DNA of 64,000 bases from Pararge aegeria (taxonomy: Eukaryota; Arthropoda; Insecta; Lepidoptera; Nymphalidae), in assembly GCF_905163445.1 (NCBI RefSeq), contig NC_053197.1, positions 10,292,001 to 10,356,000 on the forward strand, written 5' to 3'. A program made the position numbers and the translations under genes. Below the pieces are notes generated by a model. That model was given only the letters and a program-made list of their open reading frames with translations, searched no databases and was not told where the DNA came from. Positions 1 through 10,235 of this stretch are shown here, piece after piece. Each line of letters begins with the position of its first letter. Position 1 is the stretch's first letter.

Positions 1-1277
1 CAATGTAAAGTTGATTATCACCCTGAGACATCATAATATGAAACGTCTCATCATATAAAATTTGGATACTCGCAGAGGGAATCCACTAGTGCAAATGTCT
101 CTACAATGAGCGACATAAGTTTTGCCATAGATGGTAACTATGGTACTATGTTTTGACTCTTATCGCTGTTGTAATAGAAACTATTTTCGGGACTTTCGGG
201 GTACCTAATAGGTTTTCTGGCTGCTCTTCGTACGTTTGAACTTGCAAAAAGTTCGTGGCACCAAGTCACCAAACTGCATATGATTGGATTCCGAATAAAA
301 TTTTACATTTTAACGAGCTTATTTTACAATCTTTTCATGGTGCAAATTGAACATTCATATTATTCTTAAATTATAATGGATTAATTTTTTTGAAAAACAA
401 AATGGTTGTTTTCCTTATCCAATCCTTTAAAATGTTTCTGAGTTTCGAAGAATATATAATTTTTAAATATTGTGATTATGGATTGATCGCAATTTTAAAA
501 AGCAAGAGTTAAAGAAAAACTCCGGCCTTGAAAGCAAATTAAATTTTGTATACAATGTATGTAATGCAATGTAACATAAGTGTCTCAGCTGATATGATTT
601 TAAAGAGCTAGGTGGGTAAAAAACGATTGAATAAGATAAATTCGAACATTTCTGTACCCATGATTGAATAAATGTTTGTAGGTAGGTATACTATGGTCTG
701 TAGTAAAATATTTTTTATTAGAATTTTTATTGTAATGATATAGTGCCATAATTCATGATATTTTTTAATTATAAATCATGGAACTATATCATTATATCCT
801 AGTTGCAATTTTTCTCAAAATTTTCGTTAAGGCAACATTCAAACCGGCGCGGCGCGGAGGTTTAAAAGCGTTGACCTGAATATATGGTTCAAATGGAATC
901 ACGAAAATTTTCATATTAATAGGCAATAAGCTGTGCCCCAAGTTTTCTAGTATTAAATCAAATATATGTAACATTGTACCTTCCTCTATAAAACATAATT
1001 GTAAAACTTGACTAATGAGTTCGGAGATTAGCGCGTTATAATATACTCGTAGATATAAATTGATATTGATTTTCTTGATTGATACTAATTATAAAAAATT
1101 GGACCAAGTAATATTCGTCGTAGTATATTATATTTATTTATTATCTATCATTTATATACATTTTTTTTTTTAATTTTGAATAGTATGAATTATAAATGAA
1201 AAACAAAAAACACTATTATTTTTTTTTATATTAAATAAATACATATCTTAATATATATAAATCTTAATATATATAAA
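1..1277. other. Unassigned AT-rich DNA
   Basis: I see no gene and no repeat I recognise. ORFs here are short and begin at non-ATG codons. A small CpG-rich patch lies near 843-860. At 1243-1277 a roughly 16-bp AT-rich unit is tandemly repeated directly before the Helitron-like element. Confidence 0.5.
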
Positions 1278-1562
1278 TCTCCTGTCACGATGTTTGTCCT
1301 CAATGGACTCCTAAACTACATAACCGATTTTAAATTAAATTGGCATAACGTCAGCAGTCTGGTCCAACTTAAGAGATAGGATAGCTTATATCTTTAATTA
1401 TAGTCGCAATTTTATTTTATTGCAAATTATTTGTCTTTAATTAATTGACAGTCACATGTTATATGTATATATATATATCTATATACTACTATACTCATTT
1501 AAGGCTTAGCGATACTGAATACTTTAAAAAAAAACGCAGACGAAGTCGCGGGCAGCAGCTAG
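1278..1562 (+). mobile_element. Non-autonomous Helitron-like element
   Basis: The element begins with TCTCCTGTCACGATG and ends with GGGCAGCAGCTAG. It therefore has the 5'-TC and 3'-CTAG (CTRR) ends of Helitrons and sits between A (1277) and T (1563), the usual Helitron target. A short stem, GAC-gaa-GTC, lies about 15 bases before the CTAG end; in related copies I know from Lepidoptera this stem is longer. The interior has the phrase 'actcctaaactacataaccg' and an AT-rich middle. No Rep/helicase ORF is present, so it would need an autonomous partner. A 15-kb copy (about 15640-15690) shares its GGCTTAGCGATACTGAATAC segment. Confidence 0.65.
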
Positions 1563-2195
1563 TATCTTTATATATAATTATTTATTATGTTCCTATTGCA
1601 ATCTACCAATCTCTTAAGTTTGGTTTCTAAATTCAAAATTCAAAATTTCAATAAATCATGAAAGGTTAATAGACTAGAATATTCATGTAGACTGTTTGAC
1701 ATTACTGAAATGCAAATTCGAAAATAAGGTAACATAAATTTTGGGAGCTGTTAATTTATTCACTAATTATTTTTAGATGAAACCATGAAACGCGGAAGCT
1801 TAAGGTCTTATAAATGTTATATAAATAGCCGTTTGGAAAATTCTGAAAGAAAACGTAGCATGCTAGGTTATAGTGGCGTAGTAGCAACGTGTTAATCTAA
1901 GTAAGTTATCGCTTAAAGAGTGGTTGCCGGGGAAAATAGCTCAATCAAGAGTTGAGTTGAGGTCAAGCGTGACTTACACCGCACCGCACACGTAATGACT
2001 AACAGCTAGTTATTGATCTATTAGCTTTACAATACTTGCATATTAGACGATAAAAGTAGTCATTTATTATAACCTTGTTATTTGACGTTTGTTTTACTAA
2101 AAATTTACTACTGATGAGATCCACGAGGACGAGCGAGGCCTTCTGGTGAGAAACGCATATTACTAGTTTTTATTTTATCTGTGCTTGCCACTTTT
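1563..2195. other. Unassigned DNA between repeats
   Basis: No repeat or gene recognised. The segment 1925-2010 is less AT-rich than its surroundings, without a recognisable feature. Confidence 0.4.
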
Positions 2196-2400
2196 TTATT
2201 ACACTATAGGTTAGCCCTTGACTGCAATTTCAACGTGTGGTAGGTGATGATGCAGTCTAAGATGTAAGCAGGCTAACCTGTTAGAAAGTATGGTAGTCAT
2301 ACCCCCTAATTGGTTTCTATATGACATCGCAACGGAACACTAAATCGCTGAGCGGCACTTCTTTGTCTGTGGTAACTAGCAACGGCCGAAGCCTCTACCA
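2196..2400 (-). mobile_element. SINE-B 3' part, left arm of an inverted dimer
   Basis: Read on the minus strand this is the body and tail of SINE family B: GAGGCTTCGGCCG, TAGTTACCAC, GACAAAG, a T(A/C)GAAACC segment, then a tail ending GGGCTAACCTATAGTG on the minus strand. The tRNA-like head is missing. It abuts a second partial copy in the opposite orientation at 2401, both broken near the same GGGAGGCTT site. Confidence 0.75.
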
Positions 2401-2605
2401 GTCTCGTGGGAGGCTTGAGCTGCAGCTAGTTACAGCCCTACCGACAAAGACGCTGATTTAGCGTACCGATACGATGTCGTCTGGAAAACCAAAGGAAAAC
2501 ATTTGACCTCAGAGAACCTTAAAGTGGATTAGAGGTATCGGTTAAATATAACTGCCATATCCCTAACAGGTAAGTCATCTTAGACTGTAACCAAGTAAGC
2601 TTGCA
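2401..2605 (+). mobile_element. SINE-B 3' part, right arm of an inverted dimer
   Basis: Plus-strand SINE-B body starting at GTGGGAGGCTTGAG and running through CTAGTTACAGCCCTACCGAC, a CGATACGATGTCG segment and the 3' TAACAGGTAAGTCATCTTAGAC tail region. With 2196-2400 it forms a roughly 200-bp-armed head-to-head palindrome, but the arms differ at many positions, so the dimer is old or joins two already diverged copies. Confidence 0.7.
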
Positions 2606-3895
2606 GTCTGTGACGTGCACTTTACACATGCATAAAAGCACTGCCTACCCAAAATATTTGAAATAACTCGTATGTGAGGATTTTTACACTTTATGGAATC
2701 TTCCCTTCCCCTTACCCTGTAAATGGCTAACTTATAGAAATGCAAGCGAATGATGGGTTCTGTAGGTCAGGATGCTGTGGGTCAAAATCATCTATGTGTC
2801 TCTCCATCTTAGCCAGCAAAATAAGTGAGGAACTAGGTACATGTTTCAATTATAATCATACATACTCGTAAGTTTCATTCAAACTTAAAACTTCCATTCC
2901 ATTTGTTTCTAAGACCAACTACCGTTTTTATAAACGAGCTAAGAACAAGTTCTCAAGTATCAGTCGATCTATGCTTATACATTAGCAGTTATAGATATTT
3001 AATAAAAAAAAAAACAAAACCAAGAAGATTTCCGTTTAGTATTTTGTTGTGGGCTTTTCCTTACAAAACGATATTGGTAACGCTTGAATCTGTAGTTTTT
3101 AGTAAATTAATGAAATTATTGTCTTACATGATACATCAGTATCCATAAATGCTTGAAGACAAGTAGATAAGAAACATAAGCAAAGCTTCAGCAAATGTGT
3201 TTAAGCACACTATCTTTAGATTCCTGATGTCTGCAGGTCTAGATAAACTTTTTAAGCAACTTCGTTAGAACTGCTTAAGTGATACCAAAGTTGAGTAATA
3301 AGCGATGGTGGCGGTTCTCCATAACAATTACGTCTCGGAAGTAATAAAGTTCTCTTTTCTCCGGACGTGACGTAGAAATGGGCTCTCGGGTACGTGTCCT
3401 GCATACCTTGGTTTTCCTCTTTTTTATTTTCATTTAGCTTCCACCCTCTTGATTCGATATACCTCACTACCGCAATAAATCAAAACTGAGTGACCTTTAA
3501 TGTACTGTAAAACATTAACTAAATACAGTTAGAAGTCTGAATTTGTGTGTATTTAGGCAGGTGGTGCTACCATAAAAGTTCAATTACAGAGTAACAGTTC
3601 AGTGGGTCTTAATAAAGGGAAAACAAATGAAGTCTCATTTGCTTTTTCAGTGGGTGATGAACGTCCTTGCGTTTTCATAAATTAAACTTTTTTTTAAATT
3701 TTTTATTGAGTTTATTTCAAAATCGTTTCTATTTGGGAATTAAAATAATTATAGGTAGGTTAGATGAAACCGGAGTAGGTCTTTGGGACAGCAATTGCAA
3801 TTGGCAACATTTACTTGATTGAAGATTTCATCGCTAAGTAATATCGCTATCATTGTTACCCGAACGTAATATTAGAACATCTGAAAAGTATATAT
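2606..3895. other. Unassigned DNA
   Basis: About 1.3 kb with no recognised repeat or exon. The 81- and 71-codon ORFs here do not begin at ATG and resemble nothing I know. Confidence 0.4.
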
Positions 3896-4012
3896 GTATA
3901 TTCCACCAATTCGCACTGGGTAGGCGTGGTGGACTATGGCCTAAATCCTTCTCACTATAGGAGGCGACCCGAGCCCAGTAGTGGGCCCAGTAATGGGTCG
4001 ATATAATGATGA
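3896..4012 (+). mobile_element. SINE-C 3' fragment
   Basis: Contains the family-C 3' signature in order: CCACCAATTCGCACTGGG, GTGGTGGACTATGGCCTAAA, CCTTCTCACTATAGGAGG, GTAGTGGGCCCAGTAATGGG, then a TATAATGATGATA tail. The tRNA-like head is absent, so this is a 5'-truncated copy. Confidence 0.75.
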
Positions 4013-4549
4013 TATCTGTATGTAGACCCCTAAGTAATACAACTAAAAAAACCTATAACTTTGTTAGGTTAGTTGATTCTTTGGGGAACATTGCATCTAT
4101 TTAAAAGTACCTTCACTGCGTCCTGTTATAAGCTGCGGGTAGCACCACAGGCCAGAGCTAGTATACTCATATGATAATTTGTTGTAATTGAACGCAACGC
4201 AATCTATGGTGCTTTGTCTTTGGCACAGAGAAGGAGAGAGGAACTGTATTACTATAGAAAATCATTTCTTCCTTCCGTAATCTGCTCTATTTTTGTGTTT
4301 GTTCATCCTACTGTTAACTTGTCTTTATTGCAACCATGTAACTTAATACTTTTCGAGTAAAATATTGACTCTCTAAATAGTGTTCTTATTGTCTCCACCA
4401 CAAGCGATTAAATTCTACATAATTCCTTGATTACAGTAATTTTTTTTTTTGGTGAAAATTTTTTTGGTTTTAATTTCATATTATCTTTTAGGTATTATTT
4501 ACTTTTTGGTTTTTAATTACTATACTATTACTATACTTGCGGTACAGGA
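4013..4549. other. Unassigned DNA
   Basis: No gene found. The phrase GCTGCGGGTAGCACCACAGG followed by CAGAGCTAG near 4131-4160 resembles a decayed Helitron 3' end, but the 5' end is not identifiable. Confidence 0.35.
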
Positions 4550-4818
4550 TAACCTAGTGTGTAAGCTTAAAGTGTCAGTGGCAGGTTGCTGCGGGGTTTG
4601 GTGGGAGTTCACCGTAGCTTTTTAAATATTTTTTTATATGCATAATAGTCGACCCCAGCGCCATCCCCAGATTTGTGAATGGTTTACCATTCAGGGTAAA
4701 CCATTCACAAATCAGCCCGACCCAAATGCATACCGAAAAATTCATTCAAATCGATCCAGCCGTCTAGGAGGAGTTCAGTGACATACATACAAGAAATGTA
4801 TAACTATATAAAGATAAG
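4550..4818 (+). repeat. Interspersed repeat, LINE-3'-end-like, with internal palindrome
   Basis: Shares a segment order with 14735-15000: GACCCCAGCGCCATC, GATTTGTGAAT, ACCATTCAGGGT, CAAA(T/C)GCATACC, TCCAGCCGT(C/T)TAGGAGGAG, then GTGACATAC and an ATATAAAGAT tail. In the other copy GATTTGTGAAT occurs once, but here it has been duplicated in inverted orientation (4670-4713). No ORF. I infer a LINE-type 3' end from the tail; the family name is uncertain. Confidence 0.6.
4670..4713. repeat. Perfect 19-bp-arm hairpin inside a repeat
   Basis: Arms 4670-4688 and 4695-4713 are exact reverse complements around a 6-base loop, ATTCAG. The loop and one arm are original repeat sequence, as seen in the copy near 14880-14900. 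The other arm is extra and inverted. Confidence 0.9.
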
Positions 4819-5139
4819 TATTTATAAAATATTACCTGATTAAGGAGTTAAAAGTTATGTTATTTTGAAATCTGGGAATACTTTATATTAATTTTAGAAT
4901 AATGCAGCTAGGCAAAAGTTTTGTTTGCTTTCAGTATAAAAGTTATTTTTTTAGTAGGGTTCGATTCCCACAACTGGAAAACGTTTCTGTGATGAACTTG
5001 AATGTTTTTTAGTGTCTGGGTATATATATGTAAAGAACTCTATTCTCGGGTCCATATATCGAAACTTTTCTTAAAGCCACCAATGATTTTTACAGTGATA
5101 AGTATAGATGGCTTGCAACTAAAATACAAATAATGTTCT
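4819..5139 (+). mobile_element. SINE-A fragment
   Basis: The recognisable part is about 4957-5036. It carries the B box GGGTTCGATTCCCACAACTGG, GAAAACGTTTCTGTGATGAAC and GTGTCTGGGTATATATATG. The A box and 5' head are absent. The rest of this interval is unassigned AT-rich DNA. Confidence 0.7.
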
Positions 5140-5300
5140 TAATAGAATTGAATAAATAGAAAAACTTTATTGCAACACAACACAATAGGAAAAATACAAG
5201 GAAAACATTAATAGTACTTAGTGCTAGGTTGCAAACGCGGCCTTATCACTAAAAGTGATCTTTTAAAGGCAACCTGAGCGTACGAAGACGACAAAAAAGT
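5140..5300 (-). mobile_element. LINE 3'-end family with GGCCGCC motif (tail family)
   Basis: Minus strand: a GGTTGCCTTTAAAAGATCAC segment, then GATAAGGCCGCGTTTGC, an A-rich stretch and an AATAAAG signal near the end. Similar 3' ends occur at 18634, 33880, 49385 and 60195. All are 5'-truncated stubs ending in an AATAAA-type tail, as expected for reverse-transcribed LINE or SINE 3' ends. The parent element is not in the window. Confidence 0.6.
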
Positions 5301-6282
5301 GGAAAGTGGATGGTGCATAAAGTATGTTACAAAAAAATAAAATAAACTTACATGAACACACATACTACATTTACATATTAACTACACAAATACCGATATA
5401 AATTTATATATACTATAATAGATATATATAATATATATTAAACTTACATATTAGGTTATAGTTATGTATTAATAAAAATTATAAATAAATGACATTAGGA
5501 AAAAAAAAATTAAACTTACATAATACTCAATTACATAGATAAATAATAGATGCATCATGAACCACTTAGTATCAATTTATTACGAAGCTTCGTTGTTATA
5601 TTACAACAACGGATACTGTCGGGGACTGCAGCTTATCCGAAATATACACAGAACCTCTAGTGCCTATTCTATGCGTCGTCTACCCATTATGTCTAAATAC
5701 AAACGACACCATCTATCGTAAAATCGACACTGTAAACAGCGTAACACATAAATTCCTCAAGTATGTATTAGTCAATAAATTTATATCAAAGAATTGTTAA
5801 AGTAAAACCTAACCTTTTCGGCTAATCACACTCTAAAAAAAGAAAGCCAACTAAGAGAGATTTCCTCTTAGTTGACGTTATATAAATTATAACAATTATG
5901 ATAATAAACATAACAACAAAAGCTGATTAGTTATAGCAGCAAGTTCATTATAGATTGAGCTAACAATGTAGGTATGTTCATTGATTCTAACAAATAAATA
6001 CGTTGTTTCTATTATTATTTACTTCTTTGTATGATTAGATCATTTTTATATATTTAGCTTAAACAAGTACGTAAATTGAATCAGTTAAGAATATGACTTA
6101 GTTAAGTAACAATAACAGGAGCAATACAGTTGCCCAGTCCATTGAATTATGATAAACAATCATTATCATCTTATTTGATGTATCTATGTTCTTGTTAGGC
6201 TCGTATGGAATCAAGATGCTTGATCACAACAATCACTATCTTGTTAGGAATAACCATTTTTTTTTTAGAGTGCAGAGCGTGG
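5301..6282. other. Unassigned AT-rich DNA with a small hairpin
   Basis: No gene. Very AT-rich at 5390-5540. A 10-bp stem (CAACTAAGAG/CTCTTAGTTG, 5848-5874, 7-base loop) is the only structure I noticed. Confidence 0.4.
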
Positions 6283-6480
6283 TTTTTTTTAATTACACTA
6301 CAAGTTAGCCCTTGACTGTATTTTCACCTGGTGGTAATGCAGTTTAAGATGGTGCGGGCTAACCAGTTAGATGTATGGCAATTAAATTTAAGCCATACCC
6401 CTAATCGGTTTCTACGCGTCCAAACTGCCCTTGCCGTGAATCGATCCTGGGACCTCCAACTTCAAACTACAGCGCTCACT
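6283..6480 (-). mobile_element. SINE-B copy, degraded
   Basis: On the minus strand it has a decayed head (AGCGCT, GGAGGTCCCAGG, GATCGATTC), GTAGAAACCGATTAGGGGTA, GGTTAGCCCGC and the GGGCTAACTTGTAGTG end. The middle (GGCCGTGGCTAG to CGATGTCGC) is deleted, and an ATTTAAAT-rich insertion sits near 6383. Confidence 0.7.
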
Positions 6481-7106
6481 ACTGCTAAAATAACGTTCGG
6501 AGAGTAGGTATAGATTACAGCAATATCATTAGAAACATCCAATGTCAAAACAATAGTACATAAAAATGTAATTTTAAGAAGTAATTTAAGTTATGTTATG
6601 TACTTACGCTGTCTCCAATAAATATTTAAAATTATGTTTTGTTACTCTAAAAACTAAATACAATACTAATTAACTAGCCCATTAAGAAAAACGGCGAAAA
6701 AAGAAACATTTTCTCAATCCGGTCACGCCCTGTTGTAATAAAGTGTGGCATTTGTCACCGAAACAACCACTTCGATCGTATTTGAGATCGAGATTAGAAT
6801 AAAAATTTACTTTTATGTTATACTTTATTTTGGCTCCACCATTTCAGGAACATACGCCAGTTTAATAATTTAATTAAATTAAACATTTAAAAACCCCGAC
6901 ACTATATTAACGGAGTATTAGAAATTAGCCATTTTATCGTGGCTGCCATCTTGGATTTGAGGAAGTTGTGATTAAATAAATAATCGGCCATTTTATTAGA
7001 CCAATTTTCATCCAACATAGGTAAGAACAATCTCGACTTAATCGCCCTTCTAACATAAAAAACTAAAACAAAATCCGTTCATTCGTTTTACACACACACA
7101 CACTCA
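6481..7106. other. Unassigned DNA
   Basis: No gene found. A short (CA) run lies at 7090-7101 next to the LINE tail. Confidence 0.4.
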
Positions 7107-7340
7107 AAGTCAAAAATATCTTTATTCAAGTAGGCCCATAGGTGGCACTTTTGATGCGTTCATTACATGAGCATTACACGGTAGTGAGATGATGGCAATA
7201 CCATATTCGTAAACTTAAAACTAAAGCTACGAGGGTTCCAAACGCGTCCTGGTCTAAGAAGAAGCCCACAACAAACTTAGCCGGATGTTTTTTTAGTTGT
7301 CACCATCTCACATTGTCATTAAAAATGATTAGAAGAGCAA
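7107..7340 (-). mobile_element. LINE 3' end
   Basis: The plus strand reads TATCTTTATTCAAGTAGGCC near the start, the reverse complement of a common lepidopteran LINE terminus GGCCTACTTGAATAAAGATA. The long CR1-like element at 46.6 kb ends with the related GGCCTACTTGAAATAAATG. The body carries CCAGGACGCGTTTGGAACCC on the minus strand. No coding part is left. Confidence 0.6.
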
Positions 7341-7651
7341 CTGGTTAGAGCAATCTTTCACATCCAAGCTTTTTTATCGATTACGTAGTCCTTTATACTA
7401 TAATAGGACTTTTCTATAAGCTTACGTTTAATACAAACTTTGAACTTTTTAAGAGACATTACAAGATGTCAATGGGTAGTTTATTGCAGAATTATGAATT
7501 TTATGTAACACAGTATATTGCACTGTAATAAAAAAAAATCCTAATATTCTAAACAGGTGCGCACTACAAAATAGTTCGCAATGGTATATCTTTATCTCCA
7601 AAGAATAACCCACAGTAACTATTTTACTTTTTATCTTTTACGTTTTACAAT

Positions 7652-7696
7652 AATTTTACGTTATTAACAAAACTATTTTGTTAATAACGTAAAATT
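7652..7696. repeat. Perfect 21-bp-arm hairpin abutting a SINE
   Basis: Arms 7652-7672 and 7676-7696 are exact reverse complements around the 3-base loop CTA. The hairpin ends two bases before the first base of the SINE-A copy at 7698, so the SINE insertion point or the fold-back event may have used the same break. Confidence 0.9.
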
Positions 7697-7697
7697 T

Positions 7698-7895
7698 GAC
7701 GGCCGATTGGCGCAGTGAGCAGCGACCCTGCTTTCTGTGTCCAAGGCCGTGGGTTCGATTCCCACAACTGGCAAATGTTTGTGATAAACAGGAATGTTTC
7801 TCAGTGTCTGGGTGTTTAGGGGTCTTTGGGGCTAGATGGCGATGTGTGTATTGTCGTAGTATATTTATTTATTATTATTTATTATTATTTTAAAC
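7698..7895 (+). mobile_element. SINE-A copy, internally shortened
   Basis: The tRNA-like head GACGGCCGATTGGCGCAGTG carries the Pol III A box, with the B box GGGTTCGATTCCC at about 7751. The body has CAGTGTCTGGGTGTTTA, then jumps to GGGGCTAGATGGCGATGTG and the GTATTGTCGTAGTATATTTA tail with (TTA)n. The roughly 80-bp AT-rich middle seen at 9755 is missing. Two ORFs of 65-69 codons reading through it are accidental. Confidence 0.85.
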
Positions 7896-8454
7896 AATAC
7901 ATTATCATTCTTCAACGAATTAAACACATTATGAACGTTATGCATTTAATGGGGATCAAAACTGTCCTTTACAACATATCATTCAGAGAATTAAAAACAG
8001 ATTCAAAAAGCCGAGGCGTTCCGCTAGTTTCTTAATCAATTCAGTTCGTAACTGAATATGGATGGTTTGAGGATAATGGAGGTTGTAGCGATTATGAAAG
8101 AAAAAAGATTTTGTTTGGAGACAGAATCAAAACTATGATTGCCATCCTTGAAACCGAATGCTACAGCAATGCGAACTAAATGCGAATCATTATAAATAAT
8201 TTAAAAGTTTAGTGATAAAAAGAACACCTAACTAATTAGGGAAATTGCGAGTATGATCGCTTATAGTATCAAAACTATCGCTTAACCAAGCTGGGCTGTG
8301 ATAGCATATATCCAAATTCCGTATCAGGACCCAACCTGATCTTTATATATTATTATTTTTATTTATTAATTATTATATATTAAGATAAGGGATATTAATA
8401 TATTAAAGCGACAACTCAAATTTCCCTCAAACAAACTTGCAGACATTTTTTTTT
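7896..8454. other. Unassigned DNA
   Basis: No gene or repeat recognised. Confidence 0.4.
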
Positions 8455-8720
8455 TGATTTAACATCATCATTATAAGTCATTCTGATGAAACCATCCTAA
8501 CTGTTGAACACAGGTTTCTTTGAAGCAGTGCCATTTTCTTTCCATCGGCTATTCGCATATAGTCGATGCCAGTCTGCAAGTCTGGTAACCTGGTAGGTTG
8601 AGATTCTACAGCTACACTTCGTTAGTCTAAACTTGGTCTCCACTCAAGGACCTGATACTCCATCGGCCATCGGTCGTGCGGCAACCCTTCAATACTGAAT
8701 CTATATAGTACTCGGCTAAA
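8455..8720 (-). repeat. Probable interspersed repeat (LINE-derived)
   Basis: The segments CATCCTAACTGTTGAACACAGG, GAGATTCTACAGCTACACTTCG, AAGGACCTGATACTCC and CATCGGTCGTGCGGC match, in order, a repeat I recall from lepidopteran genomes. No second copy lies in this window, so the call rests on memory. Confidence 0.35.
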
Positions 8721-9752
8721 TTGGATACTTAGGTACTTTAGAGAATTTCAAGAAAGAAATTCCATGCATAGATCTCACCACACTGACCAACCCGAAGTTT
8801 GCGTTTGAAATTTACACACATACAACTCAGAGAAAGGTCTCGTAGAATTTCAAAACTACAATATCTATTTCTTCAAATGTTTTTGTAAATCTCATAAGAG
8901 GTGCTTAATTTCTCGGGATTAAAAAGTATTATTTGTCCATCTCCAGGATGAAACCTCATAATCCAAATATGTTAAATTCGGTAAAATGGTTGAAGATGTC
9001 TTCCTTGTTATAAAGAATAAAAAACAAAAAGAAAGCTGACCCACTTTCGCATTCATAATATCATGTAGTATGGTTATATTTGTGAAGGTCGTAATAATAT
9101 GTTACTACGATGCAGTATCATATAAATATAATGTAAACAAAAACTCGTTCAAATACGAAAATAAATGCAGCAAAAATACTCGTAGTACGTAGGTATATTC
9201 ATTGTGCTATCATAACACTATTGGCGTCTTCTCAACTTTCATAAAATTTTATTAGTACAAGTAGAATATTTCTTTTGTTGCTTGTACATTTCTTTAGGCA
9301 TGTGCCTTAGCCAAGTGCTTACTTAACAATTTATAGCGCGCCTCGCGGTAGAGGAAAATATTGTAAGGAAACCGGTGTGGCTAAGAAATTCTAAGACCAG
9401 TATTTACTCTTGAAATCGTGTATTGGAATGGCTTTCGATATTTATTTCATCTATTTTAGCTATATTTTCGGTTTAATTGCATTTAGATGGAATTGTAGTA
9501 AGAAAGTAATTTGTTTATTTACGGAATTACAATAAAATATGCAGTCTGAACAGACGGGCGACTTTTTTTCTAAAGGCGTAGGCCTTTATAAAGAATAAAT
9601 AATGAGAACGTTTTTTGATAAGCTAGATATAATATTGAAAGGTATACAAGTCAGCTATGTTATAAATCTTATGCTAAAGTTGATGATTTGATTTTAAAAG
9701 AACTATTTATTTCTGTTATTCCGACCAAAGTTTTTATTATATTACTTTAGGT
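8721..9752. other. Unassigned DNA
   Basis: No gene found; AT-rich throughout, with no repeated motif shared with the rest of the window. Confidence 0.4.
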
Positions 9753-9754
9753 TT

Positions 9755-10035
9755 AGGCGGCCGATTGGCGCAGTTTGCATCGACACTGCTTTCTGAGTCC
9801 AAGGCCGTGGGTTCGATTCCCACAACTGGAAAATGTTTGTGTGATGAGCATGAATGTTTTTCATTGTCTGGGTGTTTATATGTATATAATAAGTATTTAT
9901 ATATTATATTCATAAAAATATTCAACAGCTATCTTAGTACCCATAACACAAGCTACGCTTACTTTGAGGCTAGATGGCGATGTGTGTATTGTCGTAGTAT
10001 ATTTATATATATTTATTTATTTATTTATTTAGTTA
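9755..10035 (+). mobile_element. SINE-A copy, near full length
   Basis: The best-preserved copy for layout. Head GGCGGCCGATTGGCGCAGTT, B box GGGTTCGATTCCC, body GGAAAATGTTTGTGTGATGA, CTGGGTGTTTATATG, an AT-rich linker, ACCCATAACACAAGCTACGC, GCTAGATGGCGATGTGTGTA and a (TTTA)n tail. Other copies are at 4957, 7698, 13148, 20106 (minus) and 63735 (rearranged). Retrotransposition would depend on a LINE partner. Overlapping ORFs on both strands are accidental. Confidence 0.9.
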
Positions 10036-10119
10036 TAAAAACTCACGTTTTTTTAAGTTTTTTGGTTCTATAGAGCCAAGACTAAGACCTGGACATAAAA
10101 CAAGGAAATACAATAATTA

Positions 10120-10235
10120 AGTTCATCCGCGGAGTCTTGGGTTTGACTTCCTATTGTAAGGTAGGAATTAACGTTTTAAACCCCATACCTCGGAGAGTAC
10201 ATCAAATCACTAATACCGGTCATTATCTCTTAAAA
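10120..10235 (+). mobile_element. SINE-D fragment
   Basis: Shares with 18030-18300 and 59405-59690 the segment CCCATACCTCGGAGAGTACATC (elsewhere CCCAT(A/G)(C/T)CTCGAAGAGCACG), preceded by a B-box-like GGGTTTGACTTCC. It is a short, degraded copy. Confidence 0.5.

Noticed and set aside
7698..7770. tRNA gene candidate (A and B boxes)
   Set aside because: The head continues into the SINE-A body and recurs at five further places. No tRNA cloverleaf or anticodon arm can be drawn.
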